NCBI RefSeq assembly: GCF_900637865.1
Contig: NZ_LR134414.1
Location: forward strand, 1-54,330
Source of the DNA: Legionella adelaidensis
GTDB taxonomy: Bacteria; Pseudomonadota; Gammaproteobacteria; Legionellales; Legionellaceae
Reading direction: 5' to 3'
Length of the DNA: 54,330 bases
In this document: positions 44,905 through 54,330 of the stretch, one piece after another
Position numbering within the stretch: position 1 is the first letter of the stretch
How the letters are laid out: every line of letters starts with the position of its first letter
The notes under the pieces: model-generated
The model's database searches: none
The model's input: only the letters and a program-made list of their open reading frames with translations
Told to the model about the DNA's origin: nothing
Made by a program: the position numbers and the translations under genes

Positions 44905-45380
44905 TCTACACAAGACCTTAAAAAACGAAACAATGCTCTGGCTGCACCTTTATTCTGTTGCTTTTGCTGCTCTTCTATTGCCTTCTTTACAAGCTGCCTG
45001 AGTTGTTGCACATCTTGTGGATGATAAGCATCTATAAAAGCGGTTAGTGCATCTTTACCTTCATTTATTAAACGATCGCGCCATTGTTCCAGCTCATGAA
45101 ATGCAGCCGTTTGCGCCCTCTCTTTAGCCAAAAGCCCTTCATACGCGTCAATAATCGCTGCACTATCATCAGCTCGCATGAGCTTCCCAATAAGTTGCGA
45201 TTGGCGCCTGATAGCCCCATGACTTTTTATTTTTTTAGCATCCAAGATAGCTTGTTTAAGCGGCGGAGAAAGAGGCAAGGTATCTAATTTCTCCTTGCTT
45301 AAATCGATTAATTTTACTCCAATTTTTTGCAAAACATCTGCTTCGCGCTTTTTTTGCGATTTACTTTTTATATCTTCCAT
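44901..45380 (-). CDS. darP: Ribosome-associated protein DarP (YjgA, UPF0307)
   Basis: A 159-aa helical, charged protein. SKSQKKREADVLQKIGVKL near the N-terminus, LDTLPLSPPLKQAI, RRQSQLIGKLMR and the C-terminal RALFRFLR are the conserved UPF0307 blocks. DarP associates with late 50S ribosomal precursors, which fits its coupling to the rRNA methyltransferase gene rlmL. The ATG at 45380 is preferred to a GTG nine bases earlier. Confidence 0.92.
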   Translation of the reverse strand: MEDIKSKSQKKREADVLQKIGVKLIDLSKEKLDTLPLSPPLKQAILDAKKIKSHGAIRRQSQLIGKLMRADDSAAIIDAYEGLLAKERAQTAAFHELEQWRDRLINEGKDALTAFIDAYHPQDVQQLRQLVKKAIEEQQKQQNKGAARALFRFLRSCVE

Positions 45381-45445
45381 TAATATCACGCGTTATAAAT
45401 ATTGGTATTCATTATAGGCGGGGCAGGGATATTTGGCGAATACCG

Positions 45446-46360
45446 TTAAACGTTATTCGCTTTATTTTCCAAAGAATAATCCCAGTCGCTTTTAACAGGA
45501 CGCGCACGGAAATAAGAACGTCCAATAGCAATTAAATTATAAATTACAATTGCTAAAAGTAATGAGTGCAGCCAAGTTACTGTAAGATGGGCAAAGAGGG
45601 GAAGCGTTATAAACACACCCAAGCATCCGGAAAAACTAAGTATTAAGGTTTTTTTCAATGGAATTTTATCGTGTTTTAAAAATACCAAAGTCGTTAAGGG
45701 TTGTTGCATGGCACCGGCTGTGGTCATAATAGGAAAGGCAACTAAAGGGGACACATTTAATAAAAACAATACCCCTTGCACCATAACAAACAATCCAATC
45801 CCAACTGAAGTTAAAGCGCCGCAAACAATCATTGCCAGAAAGCCCACTATTAACTTCCATGAATGGAGCTCAGAAACATCGCCGCCCACTGGCAATACAT
45901 GAAATTGATGGGCTAATAGCAAAAAGATAATTAATACAAAACAGCACATCATAGCCAAGCGAATGGCTTGTTTGCTCAGTCGGCTTACAACCGCTCCCCC
46001 TAATAAACCACCAATACAAGTTCCCGCAACGAGTGTTACCAGGGTAGTCAGATCTACATTAATAATTTGCATGAAGAATAAAGACTCAATGGTTCCAGGT
46101 ATTACCTGGGCACCATTGTTAACGGCAGGAAGCTCGTCATCCGCGAAGGTATTTAACAATTTTGCCAGTGCAACGTTAACTGCAAAACTCCCCACACCCA
46201 AGGTGTCAGAAATAAAAGCGATAACGCCGCTTATTCCTAATTTTAAATATTCAACTGGGGAAATCTTTACTGAAGGTTGTTTTCTTAGTTTATAAAACAT
46301 TACAAACGCGCAAATTAAACTAAGAAGCAATATAAAGGCAGTAATGAGATAAATAACCAT
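45446..46360 (-). CDS. TauE/SafE-family (TSUP) membrane permease
   Basis: A 304-aa polytopic membrane protein with about eight helices. GISGVIAFISDTLGVGSFAVNVAL and GTCIGGLLGGAVVSRLSKQAIRLAM, followed later by GALTSVGIGLFVMVQG, form the two glycine-rich half-repeats typical of TSUP transporters. The family moves sulfite, sulfoacetate and other small organic anions; the substrate here cannot be read from sequence. It stands alone, 65 bp upstream of darP on the same strand. Confidence 0.88.
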   Translation of the reverse strand: MVIYLITAFILLLSLICAFVMFYKLRKQPSVKISPVEYLKLGISGVIAFISDTLGVGSFAVNVALAKLLNTFADDELPAVNNGAQVIPGTIESLFFMQIINVDLTTLVTLVAGTCIGGLLGGAVVSRLSKQAIRLAMMCCFVLIIFLLLAHQFHVLPVGGDVSELHSWKLIVGFLAMIVCGALTSVGIGLFVMVQGVLFLLNVSPLVAFPIMTTAGAMQQPLTTLVFLKHDKIPLKKTLILSFSGCLGVFITLPLFAHLTVTWLHSLLLAIVIYNLIAIGRSYFRARPVKSDWDYSLENKANNV

Positions 46361-46461
46361 CAGCAGCTCAACTCCATTAACTTCGTCTTATTTACAACAC
46401 AAAAAGAGACCATTTTAAACTGGGAACATTAAGGAATTATTAAGACGAAGGCAAGAAGATT

Positions 46462-47211
46462 TTAAACCGTGCACACTTTGTTTAATTTCAACTTAAACCT
46501 ATGGATAATTTTTCGCACGGTTATGTAGGAGAAATTACAAACGATATCCACCATTCCATAAAGTCCAGCAACACCAGAAGGGAAAATAGTCGTCGATGGA
46601 TATTCCGGATGATTATTTAATTGCCCATACCATACCCACGTAGACAAGGCAGTACCTGATATCTCAACAAAATACACTATGAAAAACATACATAAATAAA
46701 ATAAAGGTTTTTTTCGCGTCGCTAAAAGAATTAAAAAAATTAAATAGCATAAGAAACCACCTACATCATTTAAGAAAACCAAAGAAAAAAAACACACAAA
46801 GAAAGCGATACATTTTAAATTCTTTTCAATAGGCTTTCGAAAACGCCACACGATGGAATGTCTACACAATTGATAAGCCGTAGTGTAAATTACTGCATGC
46901 CCCAAAGGGATATAAATAGGAATATTATCTAAGCGATAACGATACGCCGTTATAATATACGTACCAATAATTTCGGCGCCTAAACTGCAAATGGTCATTA
47001 ACAAGATTAACCAATATAATTTTCGCTCGGATATGATAAGAAGCCATGTGTAAAAAACAAGCATTACCGTGTTGCTTACGTTTTGATCATAAGAAAAATA
47101 AGAAGTAAGAAAAGGGCTGTCTAACAGCGCAAAAAAAGGGATGCCTCCCAAAATAACAAGCAATTGAATGGTAGTAGCCCAGGGTAGATCGATAGTCTTT
47201 GCTTTTTCCAT
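46462..47211 (-). CDS. Polytopic membrane protein with internal repeat, unknown function
   Basis: A 249-aa protein with about seven hydrophobic helices. I do not recognise the family. Two regions look alike: GAEIIGTYIITAYRY then PIYIPLGHAVIY (about 75-115), and VEISGTALSTWVWYG then PSTTIFPSGVAGLYG (about 180-222). Each has Glu-Ile-x-Gly-Thr, an aromatic pair, a Pro-rich loop and Gly-x-Ala, suggesting an internal duplication with conserved Glu residues in the membrane. It is divergent from a small glycine-zipper protein; the two ATGs are only 46 bp apart. Confidence 0.75.
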   Translation of the reverse strand: MEKAKTIDLPWATTIQLLVILGGIPFFALLDSPFLTSYFSYDQNVSNTVMLVFYTWLLIISERKLYWLILLMTICSLGAEIIGTYIITAYRYRLDNIPIYIPLGHAVIYTTAYQLCRHSIVWRFRKPIEKNLKCIAFFVCFFSLVFLNDVGGFLCYLIFLILLATRKKPLFYLCMFFIVYFVEISGTALSTWVWYGQLNNHPEYPSTTIFPSGVAGLYGMVDIVCNFSYITVRKIIHRFKLKLNKVCTV

Positions 47212-47257
47212 TAAAAAATCTCAAGATACAGCTTTAACGGCTTTAGAGGTAAATATT

Positions 47258-47737
47258 ATGAATATCAAAGAAGCACTTGTAAATTTAATTCAAAATCCTA
47301 GCGCATATATTGCTGCAGTAATAGGAACCCCTGTTGGTGGCGCCAGCGGCGCGCTCATTGGAGCAGCAGCCTGTTCTTTTATACTATCCTCTTATGGCAT
47401 ATGTCCAGAATGCAAGGATCCTTATTTCCATTTAGATATTGGGATAAGCATGGGCGTTCTTATAGGCTTAATCATTGGTTCTATCATCGGTGGGGGAACA
47501 TCTCTCTTCTATACTGTCTATAAAATTCATCAAAAAACATTCCGCACCAAAGAAATTGCACAAAATAATATCGCAGATATTGTCCTCTACTCCTTAGGCT
47601 ACAGCGCGGAGTTAGCAGTCTCCATGATATTGGGTGCAATTATTGGCAGTTTAAAATCCCTCGGTTATGGCACGGCTATTGGCGGGGTAATTGGGATTGT
47701 ATTATTGTTGATTATTAAACAATTTGAAAAACGTTAA
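47258..47737 (+). CDS. Small glycine-rich membrane protein
   Basis: A 159-aa protein with about four hydrophobic segments rich in Gly and Ala (VIGTPVGGASGALIGAAA, MGVLIGLIIGSIIGGGTS, SMILGAIIGSL, GTAIGGVIGIVLLLI). Such G-x-x-x-G zipper segments pack tightly in membranes and also occur in effectors and pore-forming proteins. CPEC, a short cysteine pair, lies between the first two segments. The ATG at 47258 has TTAGAGGT upstream; the longer frame from 47168 overlaps the divergent gene. I do not recognise the family. Confidence 0.7.
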   Translation: MNIKEALVNLIQNPSAYIAAVIGTPVGGASGALIGAAACSFILSSYGICPECKDPYFHLDIGISMGVLIGLIIGSIIGGGTSLFYTVYKIHQKTFRTKEIAQNNIADIVLYSLGYSAELAVSMILGAIIGSLKSLGYGTAIGGVIGIVLLLIIKQFEKR

Positions 47738-47776
47738 TATAAGTCCTTTCGCATGTACCCTCCTATAGGCTGGGTG

Positions 47777-50700
47777 TTAGATTGAGGTTGAAAGAATATT
47801 GGTTATCTCCATCGCCAATGATTTCACATTCGGCTGGAATAACATAGTTTCATGATTTCCGGGAATAAGTAGTTTATTAATTTTTCCATCAATATATGTT
47901 GACCATCCATTTACTGGGTGGTCTATAGGAATAAAATCATTCCATAACTCTGAAGCTTTGAATAAAAAAGGATCGAGCTTTAATTTAGGAAACCTATATT
48001 TTTGTAAAAGTTCTTTCCTATATTCCTCTAAATTTGCTAAATATTCTTTTTTATCCCCAGATATTTTTTTGTCGTGGTTAATAAGAAGCTTTGTTGTATT
48101 CTCTTTCATCATATTATCAGGATAATGAGCCCAGCCATCTATTAATCCTAAAAAACCGACTTTTTTATTTAAAGCTTGTAATTGATTGGCCATTTCAAAA
48201 GCTACAGTAGCGCCAAAAGAAGCACCTGCCAGATAAAAACATTCTTTTTTATAAATTTTTTGAATCTCTTGTAGATAATAACTTGCCATATCTTCTAAGC
48301 TTTTAAAACGAAGGGAATGACCATCTATACTTGGGTCTTGAATTCCATAAACCGTGAATCTTTTTGAGAGAAGTGAAGCCAAATGCTTGTACCAAAAAAT
48401 TGAACCTCCAACTGGATGAACAAGAAACAACGGGATTGCGTGCTCCCCTTTTGCTAATTTTAATAGGGTTACAGGACCAGCGTTTTCTCTTTTATTTAGC
48501 TGCTTTTCTATTTGTGCTGTTAATTTTGCTATTGTGGGATATTCAAATAAGTAAGAAAGTGGAATTTCTTTTTTAAAGTATTGTTTTATTTCGAGCATAA
48601 TTTGTAGGGCTAACAAAGAATCTCCACCTAGATCAAAAAAATCTGCATGATGATCAATAGCTCTAATATGAAATGCTCGCTGCCAAATACCAATAATTAT
48701 TTTTTCATTCTCTGAAAGTTCCTCATTTACCTGATCTTCGTAAGTAAGCATTTGAAAAGATTGTTTTTTTAGTGCCACCAGATCAATTTTTTCATTATCT
48801 CTTAAAGGGATTTTATCAGTTAAACAAAATTCTTTAGGAATCATGTAGGAAGGAAAATGCGCAGCTAGAAATTTCTTTATATCTACTATAGAAATATCTT
48901 TATTATTGCTAACCATATAAGCTCGTAAATATTTTTCCTTTACCGCCCCTTTTTGTACCAGAACTACAGCTTGCTCAATTTCTGGAATTTTTAAAAGTAC
49001 TGACTCAATGGCCGGTAATTCAATCCGATATCCTTGAATTTTTACTTGAAAATCATTTCGGCCAAAAAATTGTAAATACCCCCCAGGTAACCAGGCCGCC
49101 AAGTCCCCAGTTCTATACAAAACTTCTTCTTTATCTTCAATGGTTAAACGCACGAATTTTTCCTGCGTCATATGAGGCTTATTTAAATATCCTTCGGCTA
49201 CTTGAGAACCACCAATAAATAACTCACCCTTCATCCCAATAGGACACAAATTTTTATACTTATCAAAAATGTAGGCACTGGAATTAAAAGCAGGTCTTCC
49301 GATTGGAACGCTCGCTTCATTGAAAAAGTCTTTTTCATCAATAAAAAAAGAAGTAACAGAGACGGTTGCTTCTGTTGGGCCATACTCATTGACAATTCGG
49401 TGATGGGGAGCTAGCTTCTTCCATTTCACTACTTCTTCAGTGTGGACCACATCCGCTCCAAGCATCATGTATCTTAAATCCTTTAAATTTTTTACTAACG
49501 ACGGGTAATGTAAAAGCATTTCAACATAACCTGGTGTTAATTCTACATGAGTTACTTTTTGCTTTTTTAAATATTTTAGATAAAGCTTGGGGTTGGTTTT
49601 TTCTTCGACAGAGCAAATGGCAACGCATCCGCCTCTAATTAGAGGGGCTATTGTACAAGGGACGGATAAATCAAAGGCGATCGAAGACGAAAAATCGATA
49701 ATGGAGTTTTCATTAAATTCAGTGGTGGCAAGAAACCAATAACAATAATTAAGAACGTTCTTTTGGGAAATCATAACTCCTTTAGGAGTACCGGTAGTCC
49801 CGGAGGTAAACATAACATAAGCCAAGCTATCAAAGGATGGCTGATTTATCTCCTTATTTTCTGCTAAATTTTTATCTAGAATTTTTTCAATTGGATGAAT
49901 TTTGAGGTTTATATTTTTACTAAAATGTGTTTTTAGATTTTCTTTTAGCGGGATAGTTGTAAATAAATAGTTAAATTTTGACTCTTCAATAATAGTTTCA
50001 ATTTTTAAAAAAGGGTAGCGCGTGTCTAAAGGAACATAGATGCAGTTTGCTTTTAAAATTCCTAAGATAACTCCTAACATTTCTGGACTTCTTTGGAGAT
50101 ATACCCCAACTAATGACTGTGATGGAAGGTTTTTCTCACGGATAAATGCGGCCACTTTGCAAGCCATTTCATCGAGCTCTAAGTATGTAACTGTTTGCTC
50201 TCCAAAAATAATAGCGGTTTTGTGGGGAAAGTTTTTAACATTTTCAGAAAATATTTGATATATTGATTTTTGTGGTATAGCAACTGTTTCCCCTTTACCC
50301 CAATTGTTAACTAAAGTTTTTGACTCATCAGTGGTTAAAAAATCAAAATGAGCAGCTTTTGTATGAGGCTCTTCAATTAAAAGTTTAAAAATGTTTAATA
50401 TATGATTTGCTAAATTGTTCAACAGAACATTTAAGAGACCACAGTGATATTGTGGATCTATAGATTCATAAATTTTTAAAGTTTTTGAACTATTACACCA
50501 GTCAAAATAGAGAAGGGTCTTCTCCGGTAATTTATCTATAAAAGATATACCCGTTGTATTAATTACAATTCCTGTATTTAAGTCTTTCCCTTCTAACACG
50601 GAATGACGCGCAGCAATATCTGTGAAAAAAGTTTGGTATTTTTTTTGGACCAGAACGCTATTTTTTATTATTTCGGCAATGGAGCCCAAGGTCTCTTTGC

Positions 50701-51952
50701 TATCCCAGTTTGTAGATACAGGAATAAATTTAGAATAAATATTCTCAACGTGGCCAGAAAAATTTCCGTCATCGATAGCAAATGAAACTGTTGTGTTTTC
50801 AAAATTATTTAAGCGATAAAGATAAATAAGAATGGCAGAAAGAACATTATTTAATAATTCTTGGCTTTTAACTATAAAAGGCTCAAAAGAGATAGTATCT
50901 AATACACGCAATTTATGTTCGTTTTTAAGGCTAGTGGGGAAAGTCGTGTGCTCATTTAAATTTTTTAATTCAGATAACCAGTAACTTTCATGTTTAATAG
51001 TTTGCGCATAGAATTTTTTTTCTGCCGCAGATATTTCATTAAAAACGGGAAGTTGATCCCCCACCTTTAAACCATAATGACGCATGACCTCCGGAGGGGA
51101 GAGCGTCTTCCCTTGTTTTGAAACAATATTTTTAACTTTTATTGCTTTGGATATGGTTGAAATCTCTAAAAAATCCTCGGTAAAATCTAAAATGAGTCCC
51201 GGGCCAAAGTTCGAGGCTATCTCAGATATTTCAACTTCCTTGATTAATATATAGTCGTTAGCTAAATATAATTTTAACGAGCCAATATTATTATTGTAAT
51301 GCCCTAAGGTAGTCGCTTTGCAAAATAGCTTAATGTATTCTCCCGAAAATTTTTCCCAATCAATAAATCCAAAATTAGGTAAAATTGCACTTACCCCGAA
51401 ATAACTACGCTGAGTTAAATCTTGTTTCTGTAATTTGACATTTTCGTTAACAAGCTCGACTAAAAGATCCTTAAACGACTGCACTGCGTATTCATAGCAA
51501 CGTAGGTTTAGTGAAAATGCGGTATCTTCAGGGAGAATAGGAAATTTTACCTGCTTAAGAAGATCCCCCTCATCGATTCCTGCATCGATTAAATGCCAAC
51601 TAACTCCATGTTCGCGTTCTTCGCTTAGTAGCGCCCACGTAGTAGCGTTTACTCCAGCATATTTAGGTAGTATGGAATCATGATAATTAATAGAGCCTTT
51701 TCTTGCGAACTTTAAAACTGAATGTGAAAGAATATAGCTATTTACGATACTAAAAATGTAATCTACATTGCGAGGAGAACTCTCTTGAAAATCATTTAAA
51801 GAAGGGAAACAAGGGATGTCCTGTTTTTTTGCCCACGTTTGTACGCTTAAGAGAGGAGAAACAATCGCTTCAATTTTGCAGCTTTGTTCCAACAATAATT
51901 TACCACATTGAATAAGTAAACTATCTTCACCGATCAAAAAACAAGAAAACAT
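47777..51952 (-). CDS. Single-module NRPS: formyltransferase, half condensation domain, adenylation, carrier, thioesterase
   Basis: A 1391-aa one-protein assembly line. Residues 1-205 are a formyltransferase (INYHDSILPKYAG with N89 and H91; DAGIDEGD with the catalytic Asp); about 205-300 resemble the C-terminal formyltransferase domain. Residues about 310-550 match only the second half of a condensation domain; no HHxxxDG is present. Adenylation spans about 562-1070 (FTSGTTGTPKGV, NEYGPTE, YRTGD, lysine K1055). The carrier has GGDSLLAL with S1112. The thioesterase (about 1165-1391) has S1245, D1272 and H1367. Expected product: an N-formylated amino acid or short conjugate released by the thioesterase. 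The formyl donor would be 10-formyl-tetrahydrofolate. No phosphopantetheinyl transferase gene or exporter is adjacent. A hybrid kinase is divergent, 106 bp away. Confidence 0.9.
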   Translation of the reverse strand: MFSCFLIGEDSLLIQCGKLLLEQSCKIEAIVSPLLSVQTWAKKQDIPCFPSLNDFQESSPRNVDYIFSIVNSYILSHSVLKFARKGSINYHDSILPKYAGVNATTWALLSEEREHGVSWHLIDAGIDEGDLLKQVKFPILPEDTAFSLNLRCYEYAVQSFKDLLVELVNENVKLQKQDLTQRSYFGVSAILPNFGFIDWEKFSGEYIKLFCKATTLGHYNNNIGSLKLYLANDYILIKEVEISEIASNFGPGLILDFTEDFLEISTISKAIKVKNIVSKQGKTLSPPEVMRHYGLKVGDQLPVFNEISAAEKKFYAQTIKHESYWLSELKNLNEHTTFPTSLKNEHKLRVLDTISFEPFIVKSQELLNNVLSAILIYLYRLNNFENTTVSFAIDDGNFSGHVENIYSKFIPVSTNWDSKETLGSIAEIIKNSVLVQKKYQTFFTDIAARHSVLEGKDLNTGIVINTTGISFIDKLPEKTLLYFDWCNSSKTLKIYESIDPQYHCGLLNVLLNNLANHILNIFKLLIEEPHTKAAHFDFLTTDESKTLVNNWGKGETVAIPQKSIYQIFSENVKNFPHKTAIIFGEQTVTYLELDEMACKVAAFIREKNLPSQSLVGVYLQRSPEMLGVILGILKANCIYVPLDTRYPFLKIETIIEESKFNYLFTTIPLKENLKTHFSKNINLKIHPIEKILDKNLAENKEINQPSFDSLAYVMFTSGTTGTPKGVMISQKNVLNYCYWFLATTEFNENSIIDFSSSIAFDLSVPCTIAPLIRGGCVAICSVEEKTNPKLYLKYLKKQKVTHVELTPGYVEMLLHYPSLVKNLKDLRYMMLGADVVHTEEVVKWKKLAPHHRIVNEYGPTEATVSVTSFFIDEKDFFNEASVPIGRPAFNSSAYIFDKYKNLCPIGMKGELFIGGSQVAEGYLNKPHMTQEKFVRLTIEDKEEVLYRTGDLAAWLPGGYLQFFGRNDFQVKIQGYRIELPAIESVLLKIPEIEQAVVLVQKGAVKEKYLRAYMVSNNKDISIVDIKKFLAAHFPSYMIPKEFCLTDKIPLRDNEKIDLVALKKQSFQMLTYEDQVNEELSENEKIIIGIWQRAFHIRAIDHHADFFDLGGDSLLALQIMLEIKQYFKKEIPLSYLFEYPTIAKLTAQIEKQLNKRENAGPVTLLKLAKGEHAIPLFLVHPVGGSIFWYKHLASLLSKRFTVYGIQDPSIDGHSLRFKSLEDMASYYLQEIQKIYKKECFYLAGASFGATVAFEMANQLQALNKKVGFLGLIDGWAHYPDNMMKENTTKLLINHDKKISGDKKEYLANLEEYRKELLQKYRFPKLKLDPFLFKASELWNDFIPIDHPVNGWSTYIDGKINKLLIPGNHETMLFQPNVKSLAMEITNILSTSI

Positions 51953-52058
51953 TTTAAAATTCCATACTATACTTAGTGAAATTCCACCCGAAAAAATTAA
52001 ACAATTGATTTTACCAGGAAAACAAAAGAACCAACTGGTAGTATAATAACATAAAAGT

Positions 52059-54330
52059 ATGAATATTATCCACCACCCCTTAATTCGCTCACTTTTAAAT
52101 AGCTCTTCTGAGGCTATGTTAATATTTGATGAAAAACTCAGGCTGCTGGATATTAATGAAACGGCAAAACAACTGTATTTGAACGATTTGTTACTTCAGA
52201 AAGAAATAAAAAACGCTTTTGAATTTTACATTACAGACCCCACTACTCAATTTCCTCAAAAGAAATCACTCTTAATTAACAATCAAGAAATCGAATGGCA
52301 GATAGAAAAAATTGATGATGCTCATAACATTTTTTATCTCATTCACTCCATAGAGTTAAAGCCAAAATTAGCTTCGAATGAAATTTTTCAATTAGAGACT
52401 CTTATTGAGAATATGCCTTGCAATGTTTATTGGGTGGATCGCGACTGTAAAATGATCAATTGCAATCAAAATGTTTTAAACATGTTAAATATGACCCGAG
52501 AAGATTTTAAAGGAAAAACTTACGAAGAATTAGCAGAAATTTGTGCCTGGCCGGAGGGGCTTTGCCAAAAATTAAAAAATGATGATCTTACAGTAATGGA
52601 GTCGGGAGTGCCTATCTTTGGAGTAGAAGATCCCCCCGTTCCTCATGCCGATGGGACTTTTTCAAACTTCTTATCAAATAGAGTTCCTTTGCGAAACAAA
52701 GACGGAGAAGTTGTAGGTATTGCGGGTATTTCAGTAGAAATTACGGCACTAAAGGAAGCAAGAGCAAATGCTGAATTAGCTAGCTTAGCTAAAACAGAAT
52801 TCATTGCAAATATGAGCCACGACATACGCACCCCACTAAGTGGGATCGTTGGCTTATCGGAGCTTCTCGAAGAACTTGCTGCAGACGAAGAACAAAAGCA
52901 ATTCTCCGAATCCATTAATCAGTGTGCAGAGCAACTATTAGGCCTTTTAAATGGTATCTTAGATGTGGTCTCTGCAGATAATGTAAATGAACATGATCTG
53001 CATTTTGAAGATTTTGAGTTAAGGCATTGTTTACAGAGTTTAGTTGATTTAGAGCGTCCTTCGACAAAATTAAAAGGTCTCTCTCTATTATTAGATATTG
53101 AAGAGAATGTTCCTCTTTATTTATTTAATGACCGTACAAAAATCCATCGAATTTTATTAAATCTTTTAGGTAACGCTATAAAATTTACAAAAGAAGGCTC
53201 GGTCACTATAAAAGTTAATTGTGTTTCTAATTGTGGAGACCAAACGAAATTACGATTTGAAGTGATAGACACAGGCATTGGTATCGCTAAAGACAAGTTA
53301 AACAAAGTTTTTGAACGCTTTTATAGAATAAGTCCTTCATACAAAGGCGTTTATACAGGACACGGTTTAGGACTGCATATCGCTCAAGAATACGCAAATT
53401 TGTTAGAGACCGCTATACATGTTACTAGCGAAGAAGGAAAAGGGACTACTTTTTACTTTGACCTAACCTCCAAAATAGGAAGGAAACCTACTAAAAAATT
53501 TGAGGACAATAGACTTAAAGATAAAAAAGAAAAGGTATTTTCTAAGCCGTCATTAAAAAAAACTTCCCAGCCAACTGCCTCTATTAACGCACCGAAGGTA
53601 TTACTGATAGAAGATAATACTATCGCTTTAAAAATGGCCGAAACATTTGCTTTGCGTGCAGGGCTTCAATACCAATCTGCTATTGATGGCGAAAGCGGGT
53701 TAGAGCTGGCCAAAAACCATCCTTTCGATCTGATTGTCAGTGACATTGGGCTACCGGGAATATCTGGCATACAGTTCACTAAGCTATTTCGCGAGTGGGA
53801 AGCTGCTGAAAATAAAAAACCCATACCGATTGTTGCTTTAACTGCCCATGTTCGCGACGAAGCAAAGCTGGAATGTTTGCAAGCTGGAATTACTGAGGTT
53901 TTTACAAAACCGGTTAGTTTGGAAATTATGAAGACAGCTGTATCTTTAATTAGACCCGGTATAAACGGTCTTAATGATCATATACTAGAGGAAAATACCC
54001 CAAAAACAACAAACTCATTGGGGGTCGATTTACCTGATACAGAGGATGAGCTTTTCACCTTGGATCAATATTCTATTCTAGATAAAAATTTAGGCATCCA
54101 AAATTCCGGTAGTGAAGAATTACTCTTACAAATGTTAGACCTCATGGCGAATCAAGAACTCCCTAAAGATATAGAAGCTATTAAAAAGGCACATGAAAGT
54201 CAGGATTGGACCGCTGTTGAAAAATTGGCTCACAAAATGAAAGGCGGTGCGGTCTACCTGGGTACCGTACGCATGAAATATGCTTGCCAGTATCTAGAAC
54301 GATATATAAAAGCAGGGCATTCTAATTATG
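52059..54330 (+). CDS. Hybrid sensor histidine kinase PAS-HisKA-HATPase-REC-Hpt (partial, 3' end outside window)
   Basis: The frame is open from the ATG at 52059 to the window edge (757 codons). There is no membrane segment, so the sensor is cytosolic. A PAS domain (about 115-235, [20 protein letters not shown]) is followed by the H-box [13 protein letters not shown] (H254), the ATPase N-box LLGNAIKFT (near 370), [10 protein letters not shown] and [10 protein letters not shown], then a receiver (VLLIEDN, phospho-acceptor D562 in SDIGLPG, Lys in TKPVS) and an Hpt domain (LAHKMKGG, H725). The order is ArcB-like, giving a His-Asp-His relay to an unseen response regulator. TATAAT lies at 52042-52047, without a clear -35. 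It is divergent from the NRPS. Confidence 0.93.
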   Translation, partial: MNIIHHPLIRSLLNSSSEAMLIFDEKLRLLDINETAKQLYLNDLLLQKEIKNAFEFYITDPTTQFPQKKSLLINNQEIEWQIEKIDDAHNIFYLIHSIELKPKLASNEIFQLETLIENMPCNVYWVDRDCKMINCNQNVLNMLNMTREDFKGKTYEELAEICAWPEGLCQKLKNDDLTVMESGVPIFGVEDPPVPHADGTFSNFLSNRVPLRNKDGEVVGIAGISVEITALKEARANAELASLAKTEFIANMSHDIRTPLSGIVGLSELLEELAADEEQKQFSESINQCAEQLLGLLNGILDVVSADNVNEHDLHFEDFELRHCLQSLVDLERPSTKLKGLSLLLDIEENVPLYLFNDRTKIHRILLNLLGNAIKFTKEGSVTIKVNCVSNCGDQTKLRFEVIDTGIGIAKDKLNKVFERFYRISPSYKGVYTGHGLGLHIAQEYANLLETAIHVTSEEGKGTTFYFDLTSKIGRKPTKKFEDNRLKDKKEKVFSKPSLKKTSQPTASINAPKVLLIEDNTIALKMAETFALRAGLQYQSAIDGESGLELAKNHPFDLIVSDIGLPGISGIQFTKLFREWEAAENKKPIPIVALTAHVRDEAKLECLQAGITEVFTKPVSLEIMKTAVSLIRPGINGLNDHILEENTPKTTNSLGVDLPDTEDELFTLDQYSILDKNLGIQNSGSEELLLQMLDLMANQELPKDIEAIKKAHESQDWTAVEKLAHKMKGGAVYLGTVRMKYACQYLERYIKAGHSNY

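Noticed and set aside
1-54330. tRNA genes, rRNA genes, CRISPR arrays, transposases or integrases
   Set aside because: None was found by eye; no spaced repeat array, no T-loop-like segment in the gaps, and no recombinase motif in any frame.

Overview
The window looks like chromosomal DNA of a Legionella species or close relative. It is AT-rich and carries a Legionella-type major outer membrane protein, a DUF3573-type envelope protein, an OTU ubiquitin protease of the kind found among Dot/Icm effectors, two very large orphan proteins with effector-like character, and a gammaproteobacterial ygfB-pepP-ubiH-ubiI operon beside zapA. These assignments rest on motif recognition by eye; no database search was run.

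Layout. 1-4007: the N-terminus of a LigD-type protein, a small orphan and a 934-aa orphan. 4209-8112: two 63/64-bp direct repeats bracket a LysR regulator, an unknown protein and a DapF-fold epimerase, and the second repeat lies directly upstream of a eukaryote-type cystathionine beta-synthase core. 8156-9381: a terminator and an OTU protease with a PmrA-like box. 9385-14014: an alpha/beta hydrolase, a coiled-coil membrane protein coupled to a DOT1-like methyltransferase, ihfB, dcd, and a minimal NfeD-slipin pair. 14065-16996: two envelope proteins with good sigma70-type promoters. 17234-25424: housekeeping genes pyrC-rnt, grxD-peroxiredoxin, sodB-argD and rnr-rlmB.

25523-34603 is accessory: an orphan solute-binding protein, a DUF4254-like protein, a 745-aa membrane protein with a Pro/Ser-rich tail, a three-gene retropepsin / transglutaminase-7TM / ATP-grasp ligase operon, and two tandem papain-like proteases. 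34685-45380 is mostly core: ubiI, ubiH, pepP, ygfB, zapA, an SDR, parC, rlmL and darP. 45446-54330 holds a TauE-like permease, two orphan membrane proteins, a single-chain NRPS (formyltransferase, half condensation domain, adenylation, carrier, thioesterase), and a divergent hybrid histidine kinase cut by the window end.

The strongest candidates for undescribed biology are the formylating NRPS facing the hybrid kinase, and the repeat-bracketed DapF-like gene next to a CBS-type enzyme. CBS-type chemistry makes thioether bis-amino acids (cystathionine, lanthionine), which resemble the substrate of DapF. The rest of the accessory set fits host interaction.
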